Made by a program: the position numbers and the translations under genes | Assembly: GCA_035547055.1 (NCBI GenBank) | Contig: DASZVN010000049.1 | Location: 1-49,459, forward strand | Reading direction: 5' to 3' | Source: DASZVN01 sp035547055 | GTDB lineage: Bacteria > Pseudomonadota > Alphaproteobacteria > Rhizobiales > Methylopilaceae | DNA: 49,459 nucleotides | The notes under the pieces: generated by a model | The model's database searches: none | Seen by the model: the letters and a program-made list of their open reading frames with translations, nothing else | Told to the model about the DNA's origin: nothing | Shown: one piece after another, positions 41,519-48,900 of the stretch | Numbering within the stretch: position 1 is the first letter of the stretch | How the letters are laid out: every line of letters starts with the position of its first letter

Positions 41519-42571
41519 TCAGTCCGCCAGCCCCGGCGCCACCTCGGCGACGAAGCGGGCCATCTCGTCCTTGACCTGCCCGTGCGGCTTCAGCCCGACG
41601 TTGAAGTACAGGATCACCTCGTCGAAGCCGGCCTCGCGCACCTTGCCGAGCGTCGATGCGATATGGTCCGACTTTCCGAGCAACACCGAGTTCTCCGTCA
41701 GGTCTTGCGGCTGCACCTTCTTCAGCCGGTCGACCATGTCGATGGAATAGCGGTAGCTCGGCGGCGCCGTCGCCGGATCGCTGGGAAGCGCGCTGATGAC
41801 GCATTCGCGATAATAGCGGATCTGCCGCTCGCGCGCCGCTTGCTCCTCGATTTGGTTGTCGGCGAAATGAAGAAAATAGCTGCAGATCAAACGGCCGGGG
41901 GTCTGGCCGTGGCGGCTGCACGCCTCGTGATAGAGCTCGGCGACCTGCTTGAGCCCGCCGAAGCTCAGCGCAGCGGCGAATGGCGCCACCACCAGCCCGC
42001 AGCCCAGTCGGCCGGCGAGCTCGATCGAGGGCTTCGAGAACGACGCGACATAGGACGGGATAGGTCGCTGCACCGGCTTCGGCGTGATCGCGATGTCATT
42101 GAAGGAATAATGCTTGCCGGCATGCGAGATCGGCTCGTCGGCCGCCCAGAGGGCGCGGACGATTTCCATTCCCTCGGTGAAGATCGCCTGATTGTTGGCG
42201 AAATCGCCGCCGAGCGGCCCGTATTCGCGCTGGTCGTAGCCGCGGCCGGCGGCGAAGTCGACGCGCCCGCCGCTCAGGAGATCAAGCGTCGCCCACTGCT
42301 CGGCGACCCGGATGGGATTGTGCAGCGGCAGCACGGTGACCGCCGGCGCCAGCCGGACATTCTTGGTCCGGGCCGCGACATTCGCCAGCACGATGTCGGG
42401 GCAGGACAGGACGCCAAGCGTGCTGAAATGATGCTCGCCGATCCACACCGAATGCAGCCCCAGCTCGTCGGCATAGATCGCCTCGTCGAGGATGTCGGAG
42501 ACGAACTGGTTCGCGCCCCGTGCGCTGTTCTCGTAGTGATTGTCGCTGAGCGTGAAATAGCCGAACTTCAT
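41519..42571 (-). CDS. LLM-class flavin-dependent oxidoreductase (luciferase-like)
   Basis: A 350-residue TIM-barrel monooxygenase using reduced FMN supplied by a partner reductase. The N-terminal KFGYFTLSDNHYEN, then GLHSVWIGEHHFSTLG, TKNVRLAPAVTVLPLHNPIRVAEQWATLD (read in parts) and GRVDFAAGRGYDQREYGPLG are typical of the bacterial luciferase family. ATG 42571 opens a divergent pair with the gentisate-type dioxygenase gene. No flavin reductase gene is nearby. Substrate unknown. Confidence 0.86.
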   Translation of the reverse strand: MKFGYFTLSDNHYENSARGANQFVSDILDEAIYADELGLHSVWIGEHHFSTLGVLSCPDIVLANVAARTKNVRLAPAVTVLPLHNPIRVAEQWATLDLLSGGRVDFAAGRGYDQREYGPLGGDFANNQAIFTEGMEIVRALWAADEPISHAGKHYSFNDIAITPKPVQRPIPSYVASFSKPSIELAGRLGCGLVVAPFAAALSFGGLKQVAELYHEACSRHGQTPGRLICSYFLHFADNQIEEQAARERQIRYYRECVISALPSDPATAPPSYRYSIDMVDRLKKVQPQDLTENSVLLGKSDHIASTLGKVREAGFDEVILYFNVGLKPHGQVKDEMARFVAEVAPGLAD

Positions 42572-42642
42572 CGCGCATCCCCCCCTGTGTCGTTTGCCGC
42601 CGGCGTCCACCTGTGCGGCATCGGCGTAGCGAAGCCTCCGTA

Positions 42643-42681
42643 TTGCACTGATTTCATGCAAATGCAATGATTGCAAATGCA
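42643..42681. promoter_or_regulatory. Palindrome cluster TGCAAATGCA x2 (candidate MarR operator)
   Basis: The 10-mer TGCAAATGCA occurs at 42657-42666 and 42672-42681 (period 15). Between them TGCAAT-G-ATTGCA (42663-42675) is a perfect palindrome, and TTGCA (42643-42647) pairs with TGCAA at 42657-42661. This AT-rich patch lies between the divergent LLM and dioxygenase genes. MarR proteins bind palindromes of this size, and a marR gene belongs to the leftward unit. Confidence 0.55.
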
Positions 42682-42726
42682 GAGGTCTCGCCGCGGTGCG
42701 ATGCCGCCGGGCAGGGGAGTGAAGCG

Positions 42727-43782
42727 ATGGCCGCGAACGACGAAATCCAGGAGCGCCGCCGGCGCTACTACGACCGGATTGGCGCTCAGAACATGGCGCC
42801 GCTCTGGGAGCGCTATCACGGCCTCCTGACGAGGGAGCCGAAGATCGCGGCGCAGCCGCATCTGTGGCGCTATGACGAGGCGCGCGCCAACCTGATCGAG
42901 GCCGCGGATCTGATCTCCGCCAAGGAAGCCGAGCGCCGCGTCCTGATGCTGGAGAACCCGGCCTTCGTCGGCCAGTGCAAGGCGCTGGAGACGCTGTTCA
43001 CCGGCCTGCAGCTCATCATGCCGGGCGAGGTGGCGCCGGCGCACCGGCACACGCCGAATGCGCTGCGCGTCGTGCTCGAGGGGGAGGGAGCCTATACGTC
43101 GGTGAACGGCGAGAAGACCTATATGGAATACGGCGACTACATCACCACGCCGAACTGGAGCTGGCACGACCACGGCCACGAGGGCACGGCGCCGGTGATC
43201 TGGCAGGACATCCTCGACCTGCCGCTGGTGCATTCGCTGGGGCCGGTCTTTCATGAGGGTTATCCGGAGGAGCGCTTCCCGGCGGGTCCGCCAGCCGGCG
43301 ACAGCCTGCTGCGCTTCGGCAGCAACCTCCTGCCTGTCGGCTACGAGAGCGCGCGGCTCAACTCGCCGATCTTCGCCTATCCCTACGCGCGAACACGCGA
43401 GACGATGGAAACGCTGGCGAAGACGACCGCGCCCGATCCCTACTGCGGCCTCAAGATGGAATTCATCGACCCGACCAGTGGCGGCGCCTCGATGGCGACT
43501 ATTTCGGCCTTCATGCAGCGCCTCCCCAAGGGATTCGGCACCGAGCGCTACCGGTCGACCGAGGCATCGGTCTTCACCTGCCTGGAAGGCGGGGGCCGTG
43601 TCGAAATCGGCGATGGCGAGCGGAAGCGCAGCTTCTCCTTCTCCAAGCGGGACATCTTTGTCGTGCCGTGCTGGGACGCTTATCGGATCGAGGCGGCGGA
43701 CGACACCTATCTGTTCGTCGGCTCCGATCGCGTGGTCCAGCAGAAGCTCGGCCTATTCCGAGAGCGCCGCGGCAACGCGTGA
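42727..43782 (+). CDS. Gentisate 1,2-dioxygenase-type bicupin
   Basis: A 351-residue ring-cleavage dioxygenase. N-terminal cupin iron ligands His106, His108 (PAHRHTPNALR) and His147 (WSWHDHGHEG) have the 39-residue spacing of gentisate/salicylate 1,2-dioxygenases; a second cupin follows (TCLEGGGRVEIGDGE). It opens gentisate, or a related monohydroxylated or amino-substituted benzoate, between C1 and C2. GGGGAGTGAAGCG precedes ATG 42727; an earlier in-frame ATG at 42667 lies within the operator cluster and is unlikely. The FAH gene downstream could process the product. Confidence 0.87.
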   Translation: MAANDEIQERRRRYYDRIGAQNMAPLWERYHGLLTREPKIAAQPHLWRYDEARANLIEAADLISAKEAERRVLMLENPAFVGQCKALETLFTGLQLIMPGEVAPAHRHTPNALRVVLEGEGAYTSVNGEKTYMEYGDYITTPNWSWHDHGHEGTAPVIWQDILDLPLVHSLGPVFHEGYPEERFPAGPPAGDSLLRFGSNLLPVGYESARLNSPIFAYPYARTRETMETLAKTTAPDPYCGLKMEFIDPTSGGASMATISAFMQRLPKGFGTERYRSTEASVFTCLEGGGRVEIGDGERKRSFSFSKRDIFVVPCWDAYRIEAADDTYLFVGSDRVVQQKLGLFRERRGNA

Positions 43783-43831
43783 GACGAAGGAACGATCCGA
43801 ACCGCGCCTCCCCATGCGCGGTTTGAGGAAA

Positions 43832-43858
43832 TTGACACGGATATTGGAAATTTATACC
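43832..43858 (+). promoter_or_regulatory. Candidate promoter with single ATTGGAA half-site
   Basis: TTGACA at 43832-43837 and TATACC at 43853-43858 (15-nt spacing) could form a weak promoter for the FAH gene. ATTGGAA (43843-43849) lies between them, but the expected TTCCAAT partner 13 nt on is absent. It is therefore either a low-affinity member of the operator family or chance. The gap 43783-44066 holds nothing else I recognise. Confidence 0.4.
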
Positions 43859-44066
43859 GTTGGGCGTCGCTGGACGACGGGGGCGAGGCTACGCGGGCAA
43901 CGGAACAGGCAAATGCCTGTTCGGCGGCTCCCGCTCCCGGAGAGCGGCGGCAACTCTCACATGAGCCGCGCGGCGGAGCGCCGAAGAAGGATCGCCTTGT
44001 TCGGCAGGCGGACGTCTCCCGCAGACGGATCGCCGTGCGCCGCTGCTCGCAACGGATGGGGATCGC

Positions 44067-44993
44067 ATGGCTGTAGGATGGTCTCTTGCGAGCGCGGAGG
44101 TCGGTGGCCGCAGCGTCGCCGCGGCGATTTGCGCCGACGGGCGGGTCGTTTCCATCGACGTCCTGCCGCCGGCCTTGCGCCCGCTCGATGTCGTGTCCCG
44201 ATGGGGCGAATACGCTGCGGCCTTGCAGGGTTGGAGCCCCGATGACGCGCCGGCCCTCTCGGGCTTCCGGCTACGGGCTCCGTTGCAGTTTCCGCCGAAG
44301 GTGATCTGCGCCGGCGCGAACTACCGCGACCACCGGCGCGAGATGAACACGGGCGACAGCGCACCGGAGCCGTTCTTCTTCCTGAAGCCGCCGACGACGA
44401 CGGTCATCGGCCCGGACGAGGACGTGCTCATCCGCGACGTCGGGGACAAGGTAGATTGGGAGGCAGAGATCGCGGTGGTCATCGGGCGGGGAGGTCGGTT
44501 CATTCCGGCTGCCAAGGCCCTGGATCATGTCGCGGGCTACACGCTCCTGAACGACATCTCGGCCCGCGCGGTCCATCAACGTGCCAAGCCGCTTGCACCC
44601 GCCTTTGCCTATGACTGGCTCGCTTCGAAAGGGCAGGACACGTTCTGTCCGCTTGGGCCGGGCATCACGCCGCGCTGGCTGCTGCCAGACTGCGGTCGGA
44701 TTTCGTTCCAGCTCACGGTGAACGGCGTCGTCCGGCAGGCGTCTTCGACCGCGGAATTGATCACCGACATTCCCGGGCTGATCGCCGCGGCGAGCGAGTT
44801 GATGGCGCTCGAGCCGGGCGACGTGATCGCCACTGGCACGCCCGGCGGGGTGGGCGCCGCGACTGGCGACTTCTTGAAGAATGGCGACGTCATGACGATC
44901 AGCGCGCCGGGCATCGGGAGCTTGACCAATCGGGTCCGGCTGTCGGGCCGTACCGGCGGCTTCGAGGCGGCGGTGGCCACCGCGCGGAGCTGA
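44067..44993 (+). CDS. FAH-family hydrolase (fumarylpyruvate hydrolase / 2-oxo-hept-3-ene-dioate hydratase-like)
   Basis: A 308-residue protein with metal ligands Glu-x-Glu in DWEAEIAVVIG and Asp in YDWLASKGQD, substrate loop ICAGANYRDHRREM and final signature ATGTPGGVGAA. The fold fits hydrolases or hydratases of ring-cleavage products. Downstream of the gentisate-type dioxygenase, hydrolysis of fumaryl- or maleylpyruvate is a reasonable guess. The 284-nt gap and its ATTGGAA half-site suggest it is separately controlled. It converges with the second VanR-like gene, 13 nt away. Confidence 0.86.
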   Translation: MAVGWSLASAEVGGRSVAAAICADGRVVSIDVLPPALRPLDVVSRWGEYAAALQGWSPDDAPALSGFRLRAPLQFPPKVICAGANYRDHRREMNTGDSAPEPFFFLKPPTTTVIGPDEDVLIRDVGDKVDWEAEIAVVIGRGGRFIPAAKALDHVAGYTLLNDISARAVHQRAKPLAPAFAYDWLASKGQDTFCPLGPGITPRWLLPDCGRISFQLTVNGVVRQASSTAELITDIPGLIAAASELMALEPGDVIATGTPGGVGAATGDFLKNGDVMTISAPGIGSLTNRVRLSGRTGGFEAAVATARS

Positions 44994-45006
44994 ATTGCGG
45001 GCCGGC

Positions 45007-45849
45007 CTATTTCCGCTTCGGCGTGCGGCGCGGGGCCTTGCCGCTCAGCGGGCGCGTGACGCGGCCCTTCTTAGCGGTGCCGCGTTGCGCGGCCGAGGTC
45101 TCGACGAGGCCGATCTTTTCGCGGTCGATCCCGAGCGAGTTGCGTTCGATGACTTCGATCAGCAGGTTCGCCGTACTGCGGTAGTGGCGGCCCAACAGCT
45201 TCACCGCCGAAGCGGCGTCGCGCGCCAGCGTGGCGTCGGCGATCTCCTTGTGCTCCTTCAGCGCGTCTCGCGCGACGTTTGCCATCTTCACGATGCGCAT
45301 CGTCACCGCCCGATGCCGCTCGGCCTGATCGAACAACAGGCTCGCGAACTCGAACAGCCAACGCGAGCGGGATGCCGCGATCAGCGCGAGGTGGAACTCG
45401 CGATGATGCCGGGCCCAGGTCTCCGCCGCCGTTCCGGCACGATCGGGGATCGGCAGGCGTGAGAGGGCATGGAGATTGGCGATGATGCTCTTTTCCCAGG
45501 AGATGTCGCCGGCGGCGATCGAGCGCCTCAGCGCCTCGCTTTCGAGGACGATCCTCGTCTCCAGCGTATCGCGGACATCGTCGACGGTGAGCGGCGCGAC
45601 GCGGAAGCCGCGCTGTCCAATCGCGGTAACCAGCCGCTCCGCCGTCAGGCGGGACAGCGCCTCCCGCAGCGGGCTGATGCCGATGGAATATGTTTCGCGC
45701 AGTTGGTCCGATCGCAAGGCTGCCCCGGGCGGAAGCTGCCCCCACAAGATGTCGCTGCGAAGGCGTCGATAGACTGCTTCAGCGAGGGTGCGGGGTTCGT
45801 CTTCCGTTTCTTCCGACGATTGGCTCTGCGCCGCCGAAAGTCGGTACAT
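45007..45849 (-). CDS. GntR-family transcriptional regulator, FCD domain (VanR-like)
   Basis: A 280-residue regulator, close paralogue of 34790-35536: the winged helix is almost the same (TYSIGISPLREALSRL shared), followed by the FCD domain (ETRIVLESEALRRSIAAG, WARHHREFHLALIAASR). It has a basic C-terminal extension rich in Lys and Arg (GTAKKGRVTR ... RRTPKRK) missing in the other copy. ATG 45849. It is divergent from the flavin hydroxylase/VanA-type Rieske pair, with operator copy 4 and two half-sites in the gap. A repressor of that unit with self-control is likely. Confidence 0.9.
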   Translation of the reverse strand: MYRLSAAQSQSSEETEDEPRTLAEAVYRRLRSDILWGQLPPGAALRSDQLRETYSIGISPLREALSRLTAERLVTAIGQRGFRVAPLTVDDVRDTLETRIVLESEALRRSIAAGDISWEKSIIANLHALSRLPIPDRAGTAAETWARHHREFHLALIAASRSRWLFEFASLLFDQAERHRAVTMRIVKMANVARDALKEHKEIADATLARDAASAVKLLGRHYRSTANLLIEVIERNSLGIDREKIGLVETSAAQRGTAKKGRVTRPLSGKAPRRTPKRK

Positions 45850-45864
45850 CTTGACCCCTGCAAT

Positions 45865-45991
45865 TTGGAAATGCCGCCCGAAACGTCACATCTTATCCGG
45901 CCCGGGCATGGCTTGTCCATAAATTTCCAAATATTGACATGGGCTTCGCACGGAAGATTGACGTTTCGGAATTATATCATTAATTTCCAAA
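45865..45991. promoter_or_regulatory. Operator region: TTCGGAA-N13-TTCCAAA (copy 4) plus two half-sites
   Basis: TTCGGAA (45965-45971) and TTCCAAA (45985-45991) keep the 13-nt spacing of the other operators with imperfect arms. Extra half-sites lie at 45865-45870 (TTGGAA) and 45924-45930 (TTTCCAA), nearer the regulator gene. TTGACA (45934-45939) and TTGACG (45958-45963) are possible -35 boxes; the latter has TAATTT 17 nt on, inside the operator. The segment 45890-46000 is distinctly AT-rich. Confidence 0.55.
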
Positions 45992-46044
45992 ATATGCTTC
46001 GACGAGGCAGTCGCAAGGGATGACCGCTGCGGAGACGCGGCATC

Positions 46045-47766
46045 GTGAATGTCTCAAGGCGGGGTAATCCACCGCGCGGCGATGCCGGACAGGTCGAACA
46101 GAGGGAGGGAGTCATTCTTTCAAGCAGCGACACGGCCCCTATCGTCATCGTCGGGGGCGGCCCGGTTGGCATGATGCTGGCGCTCAATCTCGACGCGCTC
46201 GGCGTCCGTAGCATCCTGCTGAACACTGAGCTGCGGCCGCGCTGGCATCCCAAAGGAAGCTCGCATAATTCGAGGACGATGGAGCATTTCCGCCGCCTTG
46301 GGCTGGCTGGGCGGATCCGGGCGCTGGGACTGCCGCGCGACTATCCGACCGACGTCGGCTATTTCACCCGCTGGAGCGCGTGGGAGCTCGCGCGGCTGCG
46401 GATGCCCTCGGAGCGCGAGAAGGCGGCGACGGTGGCGGCTGCGGCGCCGACCGATCAGGTGGTCGAGCCGATCCTCCGTTGCAACCAGATGTATGTCGAA
46501 GCGGCGGTGTTCGAGCATCTGCGGACGCGGCGCTGCGTGGACATCCGCTTCGGCTGGCGGTGCGACGACTGGCACGAGACCGCCGACGGGGTCGAGGTCG
46601 AAGTGGTCGAGGTGGAGACCGGCCAGCGGCGGACACTTGCCTGCGCCTATCTCGCCGGCTGCGACGGCGGGCAGAGCGCCATCCGCCGCAAGCTTGACAT
46701 CCATTACGGCGGCGACAGCGTGGAGCGACAGGCCTATCTCGGCGGAGCGATGGTGGCGAGCCACGTGCGCGCGCCCGAGCTGATCCCGAGCATCCCGCAC
46801 GCGCAATGCTGGCAGTACTGGACGGTCAACGCCCATATCCGTAGCAACATCCTCACGCTGAACGGGGTCGACGAGTTCCTGTTCATGACGCAGTTGCGAG
46901 ACAGCGACGACGAGCCGGACGAAGCGCTGATCCGCCAGCGGCTGGCGGACAGCCTCGGCAAGGAGATCGGGTTCGACTTCGTTGGCCATTGGACGTGGAC
47001 GCCGGGCCAAGCGCTGGTAGCGGACCGCTTCAGCGCAGGCCGGGTGCACCTGTGCGGGGACGCCGTCCATCTGTTCACCCCGACCGGCGGCTTCGGCCTC
47101 AATACCGGCATCGACGATGCCGCCAATCTCGGATGGAAGCTCGCCGCGATGGTCCAGGGCTGGGGCGGCCCGGAGCTTCTCGACAGCTACGAGCGTGAGC
47201 GGCGACCGATCGCGTTCCGCAACACCGGAATGGCCAAGAATCTGACGCGCAACGTCGGCAAGGTGCCGGTCAGCCCTGCGCTCGAGGAGGACACGCCGGT
47301 GGGGGCGGCGGCACGGGCCGAGACCGGGAAGGCGCTGGCGACCTTCGGAGAGGAATATGCCTCCATCGGCATCCAGCTCGGCGTGCGCTACGATGGTTCT
47401 CCGCTGACCGTCGGCGACGGCTGTGTGCCGCCGCCGGACGATCCGTTCCGCTATGTGCCGAGCGCCTGCCCCGGAGGGCGTGCTCCGCATCTCTGGCTGC
47501 GCGACCGGACGTCGCTATTCGACCATCTCGGCCCGGGGTTCACGCTGCTCTGCTTCGACGCGGCCGATGCGGAGGCGGCGGCGATGCGCGCGGCGGCCGA
47601 ACGGCGCGGCATGCCGCTGAAGGTTGTCGTGGTCGACCACCCCGAGGGGAGGGGTCTCTACGAGCGCCGGCTGGCGCTAGTCCGGCCCGACCAGCACGTC
47701 GCCTGGCGCGGCGACGCCTTGCCCGACGATTGCAGCCGCCTGCTGGCCAGGGTGACCGGAGGATAG
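46045..47766 (+). CDS. FAD-dependent hydroxylase (MhpA/PheA-like class A monooxygenase)
   Basis: A 573-residue flavoprotein closely related to the one at 27542: PIVIVGGGPVGMMLALNL at the N-terminus, AYLAGCDGGQSAIRRKL in the middle, HLCGDAVHLFTPTGGFGLNTG as FAD motif 2, and the C-terminal ALVRPDQHVAWRGDALP. It would hydroxylate a phenolic ring using NAD(P)H and oxygen. The only standard in-frame start is GTG 46045, giving about 28 residues before the fold; an AGGGAGGGAG purine run lies further in, so the true start may be non-standard (e.g. ATT). It precedes the VanA-type gene by 67 nt. Confidence 0.86.
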   Translation: MNVSRRGNPPRGDAGQVEQREGVILSSSDTAPIVIVGGGPVGMMLALNLDALGVRSILLNTELRPRWHPKGSSHNSRTMEHFRRLGLAGRIRALGLPRDYPTDVGYFTRWSAWELARLRMPSEREKAATVAAAAPTDQVVEPILRCNQMYVEAAVFEHLRTRRCVDIRFGWRCDDWHETADGVEVEVVEVETGQRRTLACAYLAGCDGGQSAIRRKLDIHYGGDSVERQAYLGGAMVASHVRAPELIPSIPHAQCWQYWTVNAHIRSNILTLNGVDEFLFMTQLRDSDDEPDEALIRQRLADSLGKEIGFDFVGHWTWTPGQALVADRFSAGRVHLCGDAVHLFTPTGGFGLNTGIDDAANLGWKLAAMVQGWGGPELLDSYERERRPIAFRNTGMAKNLTRNVGKVPVSPALEEDTPVGAAARAETGKALATFGEEYASIGIQLGVRYDGSPLTVGDGCVPPPDDPFRYVPSACPGGRAPHLWLRDRTSLFDHLGPGFTLLCFDAADAEAAAMRAAAERRGMPLKVVVVDHPEGRGLYERRLALVRPDQHVAWRGDALPDDCSRLLARVTGG

Positions 47767-47833
47767 GACGATGCCGCCGACCGTGCTCTCCAGACCATCG
47801 GACGGCGGCGGCGCGGAAAGGGAGGTCCTTCCG

Positions 47834-48874
47834 ATGTTCCTCAAGAACCAATGGTATGTCGCCGCGTGGAGTACCGAGATCGGGCGCACGCCCCTGGCGC
47901 GCCGGATCGCCGGCGTGCCGGTCGTGCTGTTTCGCGACGGGTCCGGGCGAGCGGCGGCCTTGGAGGACCGCTGTCCTCACCGGCTGGCTCCGCTTTCGCT
48001 CGGCAAGCTGGTCGACGACGGATTGCAGTGCGGCTATCACGGCGCGACCTTCGACGCGTCAGGGAGATGCGTTCGTGTCCCCGGCAATCCGCTGCCGAAG
48101 AACGGTGACGCGCACGCCTTTCCCCTCATCGAAAAATGGGGCTGGGCCTGGATCTGGCTGGGCGAACCCGACCGTGCCGACGAGCGCAGCCTTCCCGGTT
48201 TTCACTGGCAGTCGGAGCCGGGTTGGGCTCCGATCGGCGGCACGCTGCATTTCAAGGCGCACTACCAGTTGTTGATCGATAATCTTCTCGATCTGTCGCA
48301 CGAGGCCTTCCTACACCTCGCCACGATCGGCAACGGCGCCGTCGCCGAGGTGCCGGCGGAAACCACCGCCCGCGGCAACAAGGTGTGGGTGAAGCGTTTC
48401 ATGACAGACTGCGCGCCTCCGCCGCTCTTCGTCAGGGCGCGCGGCTTCACCGGCAACATCGATCGCCTGCAAGACATCGAGTTCACGCCGCCCTGCTATG
48501 TCAACATCACGGTCCGGGCGACGCCGACCGGAACGACTGGTTCCTCGGGGGCGCTGCAATGGCAGGTGCTCAATGCGCTGGTTCCTGAGACCGAGGGCAC
48601 CACCCATTATTTCTGGGGCATGCCGCGCCAGTTCTTGGTGGACGATCGCGAGGTGGACGCCATGCTGAAAGACGCCATCGTCCGCACGTTCAACGAGGAC
48701 AAAGACATGCTCGAAGCGCAGCAGGTCGTCCTGGACGAGTGTTCGCTGAACGACCGCACGTTGTTGACGCTGGCGGACGCCGGCCCGACGCGCGCACGCG
48801 GCGTCGTCAGCCGCCTGATTCGTGAGGAACGGGGCGTCGGGGCCGACACGGATTTGCACGCGCTATCCCGTTGA
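47834..48874 (+). CDS. Rieske oxygenase, vanillate O-demethylase oxygenase (VanA)-like
   Basis: A 346-residue oxygenase with Rieske ligands Cys47, His49, Cys66, His69 and the mononuclear iron site Asp-x2-His156-x4-His161 in DLSHEAFLH. FLKNQWYVAAW and the overall length match VanA/dicamba-demethylase proteins, which remove methyl groups from aryl methyl ethers. ATG 47834 has GGGAGG 8 nt upstream; the earlier ATG 47771 would add 21 non-conserved residues. No VanB-type reductase follows. The VanR-like regulator and VanR-type half-sites upstream support a methoxy- or hydroxy-aromatic substrate (inference). Confidence 0.88.
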   Translation: MFLKNQWYVAAWSTEIGRTPLARRIAGVPVVLFRDGSGRAAALEDRCPHRLAPLSLGKLVDDGLQCGYHGATFDASGRCVRVPGNPLPKNGDAHAFPLIEKWGWAWIWLGEPDRADERSLPGFHWQSEPGWAPIGGTLHFKAHYQLLIDNLLDLSHEAFLHLATIGNGAVAEVPAETTARGNKVWVKRFMTDCAPPPLFVRARGFTGNIDRLQDIEFTPPCYVNITVRATPTGTTGSSGALQWQVLNALVPETEGTTHYFWGMPRQFLVDDREVDAMLKDAIVRTFNEDKDMLEAQQVVLDECSLNDRTLLTLADAGPTRARGVVSRLIREERGVGADTDLHALSR

Positions 48875-48900
48875 GGCGCAGGCGTCGACGTAGCTTTCCG

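Noticed and set aside
42667..42726. Earlier ATG for the gentisate-type dioxygenase
   Set aside because: This start lies inside the palindrome cluster and adds non-conserved residues; ATG 42727 has a good ribosome-binding site.
43832..43858. A fifth full ATTGGAA-N13-TTCCAAT operator
   Set aside because: Only the left half-site is present; the partner position reads GGCGTCG.
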